DNA of 37,356 nucleotides from Geobacter sp. UBA5735 (GCA_002419385.1 DIFZ01000023.1:1-37356), one strand, 5' to 3'. Shown: positions 17,040 to 25,803, counted from the stretch's first letter. Translations and numbers: made by a program. Notes: a model not told the origin generated them from the sequence alone.

Positions 17040-18143
17040 TCAGATCTTTCTTATGGATGGCAGTATGTGTACAAAGCAGTAAGCAGCCAGAATGGCTGCA
17101 GCTGCCAGCGCAAGCGGCCCCCTGGTGTCCTTTTTCCGTTTCTCCAGCTTTACCAGCAGCCGGTTTTTCTCCATGTCGTTCACCTGGTTGTACACCGCGG
17201 TGATGGTAGTTCTGTCCAGGGTGCGGGGCATGTAGAATATGCGGCCTGCGGACGATTCTCCGGCAGGCCCCTCGAGGGCCAGGCGCACTTCGCTGGTGAC
17301 GTCGCCGCCTACGACGATAAGATAGAGCTTGATGCCCAGCTTTTTGACCAGCTCTATCACGTTGACAAAGTTGAGCAGCCCTTTTTCAACATCTTCAGTG
17401 CTTTTGTTCGCTTCAATGCGGCCATCCGTAAACAGAACGATAGCCATACCCTGACCGAAATCTATCGTTTTCAATCTGTCGGGAATTTCCAGGGAGGTCA
17501 TGCTCCGTCCCGTCAGCGAGGAACGCAGATCGTTTATTTGTTCGTAGGTCGGCTGGCTTTCCTCGGGAAGAAACATGAAGAAAACACACACCGCGAGCCA
17601 GGCGGCATAGGAAGCATTGGTTTCCCCGCCCACGGTCAGCTCCCTGAAAACAAAGGAATCATTCTTTCTGTTCAGAAGTTCGAGCTTTTTCCTGAGAATT
17701 TCCTTGTCAAAGGAGGGAGGGGCGATCAGCTGCGCGAGGTTGGAAAACGCGATAACGCCGATAAGATCGTCTTTCCTGCGCATGTCGATGAAAGCCTTCG
17801 CTCCTTCCAGCGCCACATCTCCGAGGGTTGCGGTGCCGCTTTCGTCAACGGGCCGTCCCATGGAACCCGAAAGGTCCTGAACCAGCATTATCCACCTGGA
17901 TTCAAGGTATGTTTTCTGCCAGTAACTCGAATACTGCACATTTGCGATGGCGAGCACGATCAGGACCATGGCGGCGCCGGCGAGCAGATCGGCGCCATAT
18001 GTTTTGAACGGCCCGGGTTGCAGGTCCCGGACCAGCACCGCAACCCAGGAAAAAGCCGTTCTGGCAGCATATTTTCTTCTGGCGATGAACACTGCCGGTA
18101 GCAGTGCCAGAAGCAGAAGTGCCCAGGGATACTGGATGCTCAT
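17040..18143 (-). CDS. membrane-anchored VWA-domain protein, MxaC/BatA-like
   Basis: A 367-residue protein. Two hydrophobic segments (ALLLLALLPAVFIA and LLAGAAMVLIVLAIANV) precede a VWA domain whose MIDAS is DLSGS at 90-94, with VIAFSN and AIVLFTDGRIEAN strands later. An inserted hydrophobic stretch within the domain (YAAWLAVCVFFMFLP) is unusual for BatA proteins but occurs in the mxaC group, as I recall it. A final segment (PLALAAAAILAAYCFVHIL) anchors the C-terminus. It begins 6 bp after the MxaA-like gene and ends 3 bp before the MxaK-like gene, so it is translated from the same message. It probably works with the MoxR ATPase in client activation. Confidence 0.85.
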   Translation of the reverse strand: MSIQYPWALLLLALLPAVFIARRKYAARTAFSWVAVLVRDLQPGPFKTYGADLLAGAAMVLIVLAIANVQYSSYWQKTYLESRWIMLVQDLSGSMGRPVDESGTATLGDVALEGAKAFIDMRRKDDLIGVIAFSNLAQLIAPPSFDKEILRKKLELLNRKNDSFVFRELTVGGETNASYAAWLAVCVFFMFLPEESQPTYEQINDLRSSLTGRSMTSLEIPDRLKTIDFGQGMAIVLFTDGRIEANKSTEDVEKGLLNFVNVIELVKKLGIKLYLIVVGGDVTSEVRLALEGPAGESSAGRIFYMPRTLDRTTITAVYNQVNDMEKNRLLVKLEKRKKDTRGPLALAAAAILAAYCFVHILPSIRKI

Positions 18144-18149
18144 AAGAGG

Positions 18150-19745
18150 TTACCTGTGCCGTGCGGAATTGTTCGCAGTCAGATCGACGACCCTTTCTAT
18201 TTCGCGCTGCAGCTGATCCATATCCGGGTGCTGCTCGGACTCAAGGGAAATGCAGTTGTCAATGTCCGCAAGAACGGCGCTCAACGAATCCATGCATTCC
18301 TGGGGCAGGTGGCCCCGGACAGTTTCAATGAACAGCTTGCCGCTTCCCCCCCGGTATTTCTCATCAATGCCGCAGACTGCCAGCACATACTCGCGCAACA
18401 GGGCGCCGATTTCACCCAGGTAGCTCCAGTGGGGAGCGGTCGGCGGCTCCTGCAGCGCCAGGCGAAGCTGTTCGGCCAGCTGGCGGTGATCTTTCCGCTC
18501 TTGCAGGCGTCTTCGCGCGGCTCTGTACTTGAAAATCCGGAGAATCAGCCATGCCACGCACAGTGCGAGACCGCCAAAGCCGATGATGGCGAGCCCGAGA
18601 TGGCGCTGGTACTGCTGGCGCAACTCGGCCAGGCGGTAATCGGGCTGAGCCGGATCCGTCGGCACGATGAGCCGCTTTTCCGATTGGGCCGCGGGTATTA
18701 TGGAGGACACTCTGAAGGTGACCGGTGCCGTATCGATTGTTCGCACCGCGCTGTTCGGGCAGGACGGGCAGGAATAGTTTATCGTCACAGCCGGGATGAC
18801 AAATTCTCCGGGGGCATAGAATCTTACCCTGCCGGTGATGATGATGGGGCTCCTGGTTACCGCTTTAGCATAATCAAACGGGTCGAAGGTGCAGTCGAAC
18901 AGCTCCTTCTGCAGGTTTGACGGCCGCAGATTGAGCGTTGCAAGCGAGCCCGGGTCGATGTTCACCCGCTCGGAAAAGGTGATGGTGAGCGAAAATGGCA
19001 CGCTGTCGCCGATAGTGCCCCCGTTCATGAACAAGGAAAGATGGGCGTTGATGGAAGGCTTGATCTCAACCAGATAGGGTGCCGCACTGAGCACCCGGAT
19101 ATCTTCTGCAAGCAGGTTGACCGCTTTGAAAAAGGGTAGTGCCGTAACGTTGACAGCGTAGCTGTTTGTCGTTTCATCGAATATCGCATGGGACTCCTTG
19201 AGCAGCGCCTCCTGTTCTGCCTTGGCAACCCCGGTTTTCCATTCCATCTGGAAGACATTGAAAAATGCCAGCGTTTTATTGTTCAGGACTATTGTCGGGT
19301 GAACGTATTCAACTGCTTTCTCGCCTTTCAACTGGTTGATGAGCTGGTTTATGTCCGCAAGTGTCAGACCGTCGCGCATCTTGAAAAAACAGGCGTCTTC
19401 AGCGAGGTCGGGATCATGGAAGTACTCGGTGAGGCGGTTGTGGGAGATGAGGATTGCGTTGGCTTTCTTTTTGATGATGCTGTCATCGGCTGGTTCCAGA
19501 CCTGTGGTATCGGCGCTGGAGGGCACATCAAAGACAACCGTGAGCCAGCGTTTGCTGATTTCAGGTATGACCCGTGTGCCGTCCCGGTAAAACCAGACCG
19601 AATCAAACGAAAAGGCTGCGGCGTTCGTTTTCTTGCCGTTCGCGGAACTGAACCTGGTCACCGATTCGCCGGCAGGAGCGGTACCGATTGCAACGAGGAT
19701 GAAAAGCAGGATGATCGCTGGAATTCTTTTGCACCGGATTGTCAT
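18150..19745 (-). CDS. MxaA-like membrane protein with extended periplasmic N-terminal region
   Basis: The protein has 531 residues from the ATG at 19745, chosen because AGGG lies 10 nt upstream and it gives a clean signal sequence (IPAIILLFILVAIGTAPAG); in-frame starts at 19754 and 19808 exist. Residues about 75-200 (NAILISHNRL to FQMEWKTG) resemble a protease-propeptide-like alpha/beta domain and are not typical of MxaA. A beta-sandwich region follows (SVPFSLTITFSERVNI, FVIPAVTINYSCPSC), then a membrane segment (LAIIGFGGLALCVAWLILRIF) and a cytoplasmic helical tail (LLREYVLAVCGIDEKYRG), the BatD/MxaA arrangement. The total is well above the usual MxaA size of about 300 residues. It is separated from the DUF58 gene by 213 bp but otherwise sits in mxaRSACKL order. 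Confidence 0.78.
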   Translation of the reverse strand: MTIRCKRIPAIILLFILVAIGTAPAGESVTRFSSANGKKTNAAAFSFDSVWFYRDGTRVIPEISKRWLTVVFDVPSSADTTGLEPADDSIIKKKANAILISHNRLTEYFHDPDLAEDACFFKMRDGLTLADINQLINQLKGEKAVEYVHPTIVLNNKTLAFFNVFQMEWKTGVAKAEQEALLKESHAIFDETTNSYAVNVTALPFFKAVNLLAEDIRVLSAAPYLVEIKPSINAHLSLFMNGGTIGDSVPFSLTITFSERVNIDPGSLATLNLRPSNLQKELFDCTFDPFDYAKAVTRSPIIITGRVRFYAPGEFVIPAVTINYSCPSCPNSAVRTIDTAPVTFRVSSIIPAAQSEKRLIVPTDPAQPDYRLAELRQQYQRHLGLAIIGFGGLALCVAWLILRIFKYRAARRRLQERKDHRQLAEQLRLALQEPPTAPHWSYLGEIGALLREYVLAVCGIDEKYRGGSGKLFIETVRGHLPQECMDSLSAVLADIDNCISLESEQHPDMDQLQREIERVVDLTANNSARHR

Positions 19746-19958
19746 GGCATGCATACCCTGTTCAATAGGTTGAAGTAGATCTTTTCCCTGGATCCGTGAC
19801 GCCTTCACGCCTTCGCCTGCGCGGAACGCCTCGGTTCTTTGCGGTGCCTCGGCATGGTGCTTTCAGGCGAAGTTCATTCTGTGCAACAGATACGAGACTG
19901 TGTCAGCGACGTTTGAACCCCGGCATTCTGCTCACTTCGGCGTTCAGACGCCACGGAT

Positions 19959-20822
19959 TCAGGTTTTCATAAAGGCGTTGATCTTCTGCGAAAAATCATC
20001 TGCCGGGCTGACAGTCAACAGGTCAATGCCCGCGTGATTGAGCCGGCTCCTGGTGGCTTCGCGCAACCGTAGCATCGTTTCATTGTACGTCTTCCACTTG
20101 CTGAGATCGAGGGTCACCGTCCTGCCGCTCTCATAGTCATAGAGCGGAAGGATTCCTTTTGCCCCGGGCGGCAGCTCGATTTCGCATTCCTCGAGCACCT
20201 GCACAGCCTTGACTTCGTGTTTGTTGGTTCCATGTGCCGTATGGTGAAAGCTGTAGCTGAAATCAAGCGGATACATGAAATCGGACAGTATGAAGGTCAG
20301 GCTCTCCGGGACTTCGCTCACGAGCTTGGTCAGGGCGGCGTCCAGCCGTGTCGTGCCGCACGCGACCGGCTCGGCACGCGCAATGGCATACAGGATCTCC
20401 ATGAAATGGGATCTGCCCATGCGCGGAGGAATGTACTCGACAATATCGTCAGCGAAAAGGATCAGTCCGCAGCCGTCATTGCTCCGGATTGCACTGTATG
20501 CCAGTGACACGGCGATGTGCGCCTGGAGCAGCTCTTTCCTGCCGAAACGCACGGACCTGCTGATATCGTACAGGAGCATGACGTTGAAATAGCTTTCGGC
20601 AAGAAACTCCCGCACGAAAAACTTTCCCGTTTTGGCCGTTGCCTTCCAGTCGATATTCCTGAAGGGATCGGTGGGCTCAAGCTCCCGGAGCGCCCAGAAC
20701 TCGTATCCCAGTCCCTTGAATATGCTTTCCCAGTCGCCGGGGAACGGCGAGTGCACCCGGTGATTGATGAATATCTCCAGCAGCTCTTTCTTGGAAAGCA
20801 GGCTTTTTTCAGATTTTTCCAT
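19959..20822 (-). CDS. DUF58-family protein, MxaS-like partner of MoxR
   Basis: The protein has 287 residues from the ATG at 20822; a TTG at 20831 overlapping the MoxR stop is an alternative. It shows the DUF58 core: GLGYEFWALRELEPTDPFRNIDWKATAKTGKFFVREFLAE, then a VWA-like fold with LLYDISRSVRFG (a D-x-S-x-S MIDAS) and LTFILSDFMYP. No membrane segment is obvious, so it should be cytosolic. DUF58 proteins encoded next to MoxR ATPases, including MxaS, are thought to be adaptors for chaperone or metal-insertion work on exported or membrane proteins. The gene directly follows moxR and is probably translationally coupled to it. Confidence 0.87.
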   Translation of the reverse strand: MEKSEKSLLSKKELLEIFINHRVHSPFPGDWESIFKGLGYEFWALRELEPTDPFRNIDWKATAKTGKFFVREFLAESYFNVMLLYDISRSVRFGRKELLQAHIAVSLAYSAIRSNDGCGLILFADDIVEYIPPRMGRSHFMEILYAIARAEPVACGTTRLDAALTKLVSEVPESLTFILSDFMYPLDFSYSFHHTAHGTNKHEVKAVQVLEECEIELPPGAKGILPLYDYESGRTVTLDLSKWKTYNETMLRLREATRSRLNHAGIDLLTVSPADDFSQKINAFMKT

Positions 20823-20827
20823 GGGCT

Positions 20828-21850
20828 TCAATAGGGCCTGATCATTTTCAGGATCTCCCGGACCAGCATGTCGGCGCTGACCTGCTGCGACAGCGCAGTG
20901 CTGTTGAGCAGGATGCGGTGCCTGAGTACATGCACGGCGCAGGTCGTCACATCGTCGAAGTTGACAAATTCCCGGTTCTGGCTGAAGGCGAATGATTTCG
21001 CCAGCGCCAGGAGCGATTCCGATGCCCGGGGCGAAGCCCCGAGCCTGATGTAGTGGTGAATATCGGCCTCGAGCTTTTGTGCGGCGTACGTCTCGCGGGG
21101 CCGCGTGGCAATACAGATATTCAGTATGTAGTTCATGACATTCCGGCTTACCCGCACCCGGTCATGGATGAGTTGCTGGATGGCCGTTATGTCGTCAAGA
21201 TCGAGAACCGTTTTCACCTCAGCCTTGAGCTGGTCGAAGTTGGTGTTTTTCCGCTGGATGAGCTCAAGCTCCTCGTCTTCTTGCGGATAGCCGACATCAT
21301 ATTTCACCATGAAGCGGTCAACCTGTGATTCCGCCAGCGGATAGGTGCCGATCTGTTCGATGGGGTTCTCCGTGGCGAGCACCATGAACGGATTGGGGAT
21401 ATCGTAGCGCATGCATTCAACGGTCACTTCCTTTTCCTGCATCGCCTGCAACAGGGCGGACTGGACTTTCGGCGACGCCCGGTTTATTTCGTCGGCAAGG
21501 AAAACGTTGCAGAAGATCGGCCCGAAATAGAACTCGAATTTCCTGTCCCGTTCATTCCACACCATGGTGCCGGTTATATCGCTGGGCATCTTGTCGGGCG
21601 TGAACTGGAAGCGCTTGAAATTGCCGCCGATCACCCGCGCGAACGTTTCGACCGCGAGGCTCTTTGCCAGACCGGGCACTCCCTCGAGCAGTATGTGCCC
21701 CTTGGAGAGAAGCGTATAGATCATCAGGCTGATCATTTCTTCCTGGCCGATAACCACGTGTGCGATTTCAGCGCGTATCTGCCGGATCTTGTGTGCGTAC
21801 CGGTCAAAAAGCTCTGTCGTGGCGCTGTTCACTGCAATTGTTTCCTGCAT
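20828..21850 (-). CDS. MoxR-family AAA+ ATPase, MxaR-like
   Basis: The protein has 340 residues from the ATG at 21850, which has AAGGGA 6 nt upstream; in-frame starts at 21856 and TTG 21868 are also possible. AAA+ motifs are clear: Walker A GVPGLAKS, the FQFTPDKMPSDITG segment specific to MoxR proteins, Walker B VFLADEINRA, the Q-x-ALLQAMQEKEVT insert, sensor ATENPIEQIGTYPLAESQVDRF and an arginine-bearing C-terminal lid. MoxR ATPases act with VWA proteins to remodel or insert metal cofactors into client enzymes. It heads a block in the gene order mxaR-S-A-C-K-L. The neighbouring client could be the methanol-dehydrogenase type elsewhere in the genome or, as I propose, the exported lyase upstream. 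Confidence 0.93.
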   Translation of the reverse strand: MQETIAVNSATTELFDRYAHKIRQIRAEIAHVVIGQEEMISLMIYTLLSKGHILLEGVPGLAKSLAVETFARVIGGNFKRFQFTPDKMPSDITGTMVWNERDRKFEFYFGPIFCNVFLADEINRASPKVQSALLQAMQEKEVTVECMRYDIPNPFMVLATENPIEQIGTYPLAESQVDRFMVKYDVGYPQEDEELELIQRKNTNFDQLKAEVKTVLDLDDITAIQQLIHDRVRVSRNVMNYILNICIATRPRETYAAQKLEADIHHYIRLGASPRASESLLALAKSFAFSQNREFVNFDDVTTCAVHVLRHRILLNSTALSQQVSADMLVREILKMIRPY

Positions 21851-21890
21851 AGGCATTCCCTTTGGCAATTTATCCTGGTAGATAGACTGA

Positions 21891-21999
21891 AGGCTGAAGG
21901 TAAATCGTAACCTGACGTGCTTGCCTTGATGTCACTGGACAAAGGAACCGTGCGCAACATAGTTCAGAGTGAAAAAGGACTCTTAATTACCTTCAGCCT
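21891..21999. repeat. 13-bp perfect inverted repeat upstream of the MoxR gene
   Basis: AGGCTGAAGGTAA at 21891-21903 and its exact complement at 21987-21999 flank 83 bp in the gap between the ABC permease gene and the MoxR gene. The arms could form a long-loop hairpin in the transcript or be two binding sites for one regulator. No T-tract follows on the minus strand, so it is not a classic terminator. Confidence 0.55.
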
Positions 22000-22022
22000 A
22001 AAAAGCTGTGCATTTATTCCCT

Positions 22023-23051
22023 TCACATATATTCGAACTTTTTCCGGTGCTTCATGATCAGGAAGAGAAAAAACGGGCCGCCGAGCATTGACGTGACAAT
22101 GCCCACCTTCAGATCAACTTCCACGATAAGCCTTACAAACAGGTCGGCGTAAATGATGAAAACAGCGGCAAGCAGTCCGGAAAAAAATACCAGCTTGCGG
22201 TTGTCCGGTCCCACAAGGCTGCGCATGATATGGGGCGCGACCAGCCCGACAAAGCCGATAACGCCAGAGACGGCAATGGCGCCTCCGGTTTCGATCGAAG
22301 ACAGCAGCAGGAGCCCATTGCGGGCGCGCTTCGTGTTGACTCCCAGGTTGGCCGCGGTTTCTTCGCCCAACATGAGCAGGTTCAGGTCCCTGGCGAAAAA
22401 CTGGGTCCCCAGAAGCGCTGCGATCGTGGTCGGAGTGACAATGCTGACATGCTCCCAGGAGCGGTTGTTGAGGTCGCCCATGAGCCAGTTCACGATAACC
22501 CGCCCCACGTCGAACTCCCTGGTGCTCAGGGTGATGACGAAGGACGTCAGGGCGCCAAACACCAGGTTGAGAGCAATGCCTGCCAAAAGCAGTGTTGCTA
22601 TGGAAGTCCGCCCCCCCGAGGTCGCAATGGCGAACACCATGACCAGGGTGAGGATGGAAAAAATTATGGCTGCACACGGCAGTGTCAGGATGGAGCCTGA
22701 TGCGAGACCCAGATAAATGGCCAGCACGGCGCCAAGCGCGGCTCCCGAGTCGATACCCATGACACCGGGGCTGGCCATGGGGTTCTTGAAGATCCCCTGC
22801 ATGATCGTGCCTGCGCCCCCGAGGGAAAAGCCCACCAGGAGGGCGACCAGCAAGCGGGGGAGCCTGCCGTCCCAGACAATGGTAGCTTCGACGTCATTGA
22901 TGGCACCGGCATAGAGCCCGGCTTTCGAGAGGAGTATCATGAGCACATGGGTAACGGAAACCGGCCATGAGCCTGATGTCAGGGAAACAAAGGCTCCTGC
23001 AGTCATGAGGGCCAGTAACAGTATGAATAGATAAAAGTCCTTTTTTGTCAT
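22023..23051 (-). CDS. FecCD/BtuC-family ABC transporter permease
   Basis: The protein has 342 residues from the ATG at 23051; a GTG at 23072 is possible, and neither has a good ribosome-binding site. Its hydrophobic segments fit the ten-helix BtuC fold. Family motifs are visible: RLPRLLVALLVGFSLGGAGTIMQGIFKNPMASPGVMGIDSGAALGA near the N-terminus, the GEETAANLG coupling region and GVIGFVGLVAPHIMRSLVGPDNRK. Members import cobalamin, heme, or Fe3+-siderophores. Order and spacing with the ATPase and binding protein show one operon. The sequence alone cannot separate corrinoid from siderophore use; the nearby cobalamin-dependent lyase makes corrinoid attractive. Confidence 0.92.
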   Translation of the reverse strand: MTKKDFYLFILLLALMTAGAFVSLTSGSWPVSVTHVLMILLSKAGLYAGAINDVEATIVWDGRLPRLLVALLVGFSLGGAGTIMQGIFKNPMASPGVMGIDSGAALGAVLAIYLGLASGSILTLPCAAIIFSILTLVMVFAIATSGGRTSIATLLLAGIALNLVFGALTSFVITLSTREFDVGRVIVNWLMGDLNNRSWEHVSIVTPTTIAALLGTQFFARDLNLLMLGEETAANLGVNTKRARNGLLLLSSIETGGAIAVSGVIGFVGLVAPHIMRSLVGPDNRKLVFFSGLLAAVFIIYADLFVRLIVEVDLKVGIVTSMLGGPFFLFLIMKHRKKFEYM

Positions 23052-23077
23052 AAGTGACCGTAAAGGATCCACCGGAG

Positions 23078-24100
23078 CTACCGGTAAATGATGCCCGCAA
23101 GCACATCAGCGCTCATGAGCATGTACTGGGACGCAGCCCTCAGATACACTCCGGGAACGTAATGAACCGAGCCGCTCTTGATGGCCCGGGCGTGGGACAT
23201 CACCCGGTTCGACATGAGCAGCTCTTTCAGCTTGCTGCGCTCGGGAACGATGATGACATCCGGGTTCCACTTGAGCAGGGTTTCGTAGTCGATCTGCGAC
23301 CAGGATTTTATCCCCTGTTCTGCCCCCACGTTGACGGCGCCGATTATGGTGCAGATCGAGGTGAAGTTGGACGATTCGCCGGGAACATAGCCGCCTTCAT
23401 CATAGTACAGGACGCGGACCGGGCGGCCTTTCCGGGGGAGCTTTTTCTTCAGGTCCCGGATCTTGGTGTCGATGAGCTTCACCAATGCCCGGGCATTGCT
23501 CTCTTCTCCGATAACGTCACCCAGGAGCAGAACCTGCTCTTTCAGGGATTCTATGGTCCCGAAATAACCGAGGTCAAAGCTGGGTATCCGTGCCTGTTTG
23601 AGTTTTTCCTTGAAATCGCCACCCGAATAATACACGGTGAAAACCAGGTCAGGCTGGTAGCCGATGACCAGTTCGGTCTGTTTCGATTTGAAGATCGGTC
23701 CCCGCCTGCGCACTTCGTCGGCAATGAAGCTCGAGTCCCGATCGGCAGTGAACTCGTTGAATGCAACGAGTCTTTCACGGGGGCAGATCGCCCACAAGAT
23801 CTCTGCGACGCCCACTGCGTGCGGTATAATCCGCAGCGGCTTTTTTTTCATCGCGAAGGTTTTCTTTTCCTGCCGGAACGCATCAGTCTTGAAATCATAC
23901 GTCTTGAGGGTGAAGCTTATTTCCCGGGGCCATCGGCCCTCGGTTCGTGGCGTACCCCTGACAAAGCTCAACTCCTTTTTCAGCTTTTCCATGTCGAGGG
24001 GGGGCGCTGGTTTCCGATAGGCGTTCGCCCCTGGTGACGGAGTGGCGGCAATCAGGCTGCAGGCCAAAAAACATGCAATGATTGTCAGGTAGATGCGCAT
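23078..24100 (-). CDS. periplasmic substrate-binding protein of BtuF/FepB type
   Basis: A 340-residue exported protein (signal peptide ending near PSPGANA). The Peripla_BP_2 (TroA-like) domain begins late, near residue 90, with LRIIPHAVGVAEILWAICPRERLVAFNEFT, followed by QPDLVFTVYYSGGDFKEKLKQARIPSFDLG and a C-terminal LLKWNPDVIIVPERSK element, all typical of class III vitamin B12/siderophore binding proteins. The region between the signal peptide and the domain (about 60 residues, rich in Lys and Arg) is longer than usual. It lies 18 bp after the ATPase gene and 26 bp before the permease gene, and delivers the ligand to that permease. The ligand is a corrinoid, heme or iron chelate; which one is not visible. 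Confidence 0.88.
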   Translation of the reverse strand: MRIYLTIIACFLACSLIAATPSPGANAYRKPAPPLDMEKLKKELSFVRGTPRTEGRWPREISFTLKTYDFKTDAFRQEKKTFAMKKKPLRIIPHAVGVAEILWAICPRERLVAFNEFTADRDSSFIADEVRRRGPIFKSKQTELVIGYQPDLVFTVYYSGGDFKEKLKQARIPSFDLGYFGTIESLKEQVLLLGDVIGEESNARALVKLIDTKIRDLKKKLPRKGRPVRVLYYDEGGYVPGESSNFTSICTIIGAVNVGAEQGIKSWSQIDYETLLKWNPDVIIVPERSKLKELLMSNRVMSHARAIKSGSVHYVPGVYLRAASQYMLMSADVLAGIIYR

Positions 24101-24118
24101 GGCAGCTCTCGAAAGTGA

Positions 24119-24880
24119 CTATTCATAGAAATCAAGGAAAACGGTTTCATCCTGTTTGTATTCCTTTACCTTCACCTGGAAAACCTGCTTGATGTTTTCC
24201 GCGGAAAACGCACCTTCCGGAGTGCCGGAATAAAACAGTTTCCCGTCGCACAGTATTGATATTGTATCACAAAACTTTCGTGCCAGATTCAGGTCATGAA
24301 TGGTCACGAGTATGGTTTTGGACTGTTTCCTGAAATCGAACAAAATGTTGACGATTTCCAGCGTGTGTCTCACATCGAGCTCGGAAGTCGGCTCGTCGAG
24401 CAGTATCAGGGATGCCTCTGTCGCAATGGCTCTGGCAATTATGGCCAACTGGCCCTCACCGCCAGAGAGTTCGTTGATGTTTCTGTCTTTCAGTGAAGAG
24501 ATGGAGGTCTGCTGCAATGCCTGGTCGATTATGTCCCGGTCTTTTTGCCGGAGCCCTTCAAACCTCCCCAGGTGAGGGTTTCGCCCCATGGAAACGATGT
24601 CGAACACCGAAACGGGGAAACCGATGGTCGTGTTCTGCGGAACCAGGGTAACCAGCGTGCTCAACTCTTTTCTCGGAATTTCACGAATGTCCCTGCCGTT
24701 CACCCTGATGGAGCCGGACTGGGGCTCCCAGATCCTGCAGATGGTTTTCAGCAGGGTGGATTTACCGGAACCGTTGGGCCCGATGATGCCATGAATCATG
24801 CCGGGCTCGAAATGCGCGGAGATGCCGTCGAGAATCTTCTTGCCGTCTAGTGAAAAATGTATGGTGTCCACTTCAAGCAT
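24119..24880 (-). CDS. ABC transporter ATPase of the BtuD/FecE type
   Basis: The protein has 253 residues from the ATG at 24880 (a TTG at 24886 is possible). It has Walker A GPNGSGKS, a Q-loop (LVPQNTTIG), an ABC signature in the form LSGGEGQLAIIARA (Glu where Gln is usual), Walker B LILLDEPTSELD and the H-loop VTIHDLNLARKF. The VSMGRNPHLGRFEG region is typical of iron-siderophore/B12 importer ATPases. It energises the permease encoded at 22023 and shares its operon, placed between the unknown membrane protein and the binding protein. Confidence 0.94.
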   Translation of the reverse strand: MLEVDTIHFSLDGKKILDGISAHFEPGMIHGIIGPNGSGKSTLLKTICRIWEPQSGSIRVNGRDIREIPRKELSTLVTLVPQNTTIGFPVSVFDIVSMGRNPHLGRFEGLRQKDRDIIDQALQQTSISSLKDRNINELSGGEGQLAIIARAIATEASLILLDEPTSELDVRHTLEIVNILFDFRKQSKTILVTIHDLNLARKFCDTISILCDGKLFYSGTPEGAFSAENIKQVFQVKVKEYKQDETVFLDFYE

Positions 24881-24905
24881 ACGCAATCCGGAAGTCGCTG
24901 GAATC

Positions 24906-25688
24906 TCACGAGCAGAGCTTCAGCCTGTAGGTAACGGGAAGAATGAATTTGGCTATGACGACGCATAAAAATCCGCAATAGACGGTTATGCTCAAGAGTG
25001 GCGCCGTCAGGTCAGGAGAAAACTCGGTAGTTATGCCTAATGCCGACCAGATGAAGAGCTGCCCCAGCACAAGCTGAAAGTTTTGCGCCAGGGTATAGAT
25101 GACCCAGAAATTGCGGGAAAGTCGTACATCGTCGCCCCTGCGGATCTTGATTTCGATGATTTTGAACCAGGTTCTGCCTTCGACTATCTGTGCCGACCCG
25201 TCGCACACATGATGCAGCAGGTACATTGCCACCAGCAGATGGGCCTTGAATGACACGCCGGCAAAAAAGTACATGAATACCGGAGGAAAACAGAGCAGAA
25301 GGCACACGGCTCCCAATGCCTGCCCCAGAGCGATGCCTAGCTGCGCCCTGACGAGGCGCACGATCTGCATTCTGGTGTTGTGCACCGCTTCCAGGTGGTC
25401 GATGAACCCGGAAATACAGGTGCTTGCGATCATGCTGATGCCCGGATAAGCGTATTTCACCACGACGCCGAGAATGGCGGCAACTTTGAGCTCCCGTTCC
25501 GCCATGGAAAACATGGTGTAGAGGATCACGCCGTCAAGGATGTTTTTCCCGATGGTATAACAGATGTTGCCGATCTCTCCATAACGGTAAAAGGGAACCG
25601 AGAACAGCGCATCGATATACAGTTTGATCTTTTGGGACAGGGGAGGGGTGATGTAATCAGAGTGAGCTATCGGGTGCTCTTTGTCCAT
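24906..25688 (-). CDS. integral membrane protein of unknown function linked to the ABC importer
   Basis: A 260-residue polytopic membrane protein with about five or six hydrophobic segments, including GVVVKYAYPGISMIASTCI, ALGQALGAVCLLLCFPPVFMYFF and LLSITVYCGFLCVVIAKFILP. Polar stretches between them hold a FIDHLEAVHNTRMQIVRLVR loop and a KIIEIKIRRGDDVRLSRN loop. I do not recognise the family. It is the first gene after the terminator behind the EutB-EutC fusion and lies 25 bp before the ABC ATPase gene, so it is probably part of the importer operon and may help ligand passage. Its ribosome-binding site is weak. Confidence 0.78.
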   Translation of the reverse strand: MDKEHPIAHSDYITPPLSQKIKLYIDALFSVPFYRYGEIGNICYTIGKNILDGVILYTMFSMAERELKVAAILGVVVKYAYPGISMIASTCISGFIDHLEAVHNTRMQIVRLVRAQLGIALGQALGAVCLLLCFPPVFMYFFAGVSFKAHLLVAMYLLHHVCDGSAQIVEGRTWFKIIEIKIRRGDDVRLSRNFWVIYTLAQNFQLVLGQLFIWSALGITTEFSPDLTAPLLSITVYCGFLCVVIAKFILPVTYRLKLCS

Positions 25689-25753
25689 ACGCGGAAGCTC
25701 GATTCCTTGTGTGAGTAGGGTGCTCTTTCAGGCCGCCAGTTGCACTGAGAGGG

Positions 25754-25794
25754 AAAAAGCCCCAAAGAGGCAGCATGCAGCGCCTCTTTGGGGC
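25754..25794 (-). terminator. Rho-independent terminator after the EutB-EutC fusion
   Basis: Read on the minus strand, 9 bp after the stop of the lyase gene, a perfect 13-bp stem (GCCCCAAAGAGGC with its complement) closes a 10-nt loop and is followed directly by TTTTT. This is a canonical intrinsic terminator. It separates the binding protein, barrel and lyase transcript from the membrane protein and ABC genes. Confidence 0.93.
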
Positions 25795-25803
25795 CGGCGC
25801 TCG

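Noticed and set aside
17067..18101. Plus-strand open frame of 344 codons opposite the VWA gene
   Set aside because: The minus strand encodes a full VWA protein with a MIDAS motif. The opposite frame has no recognisable domain.
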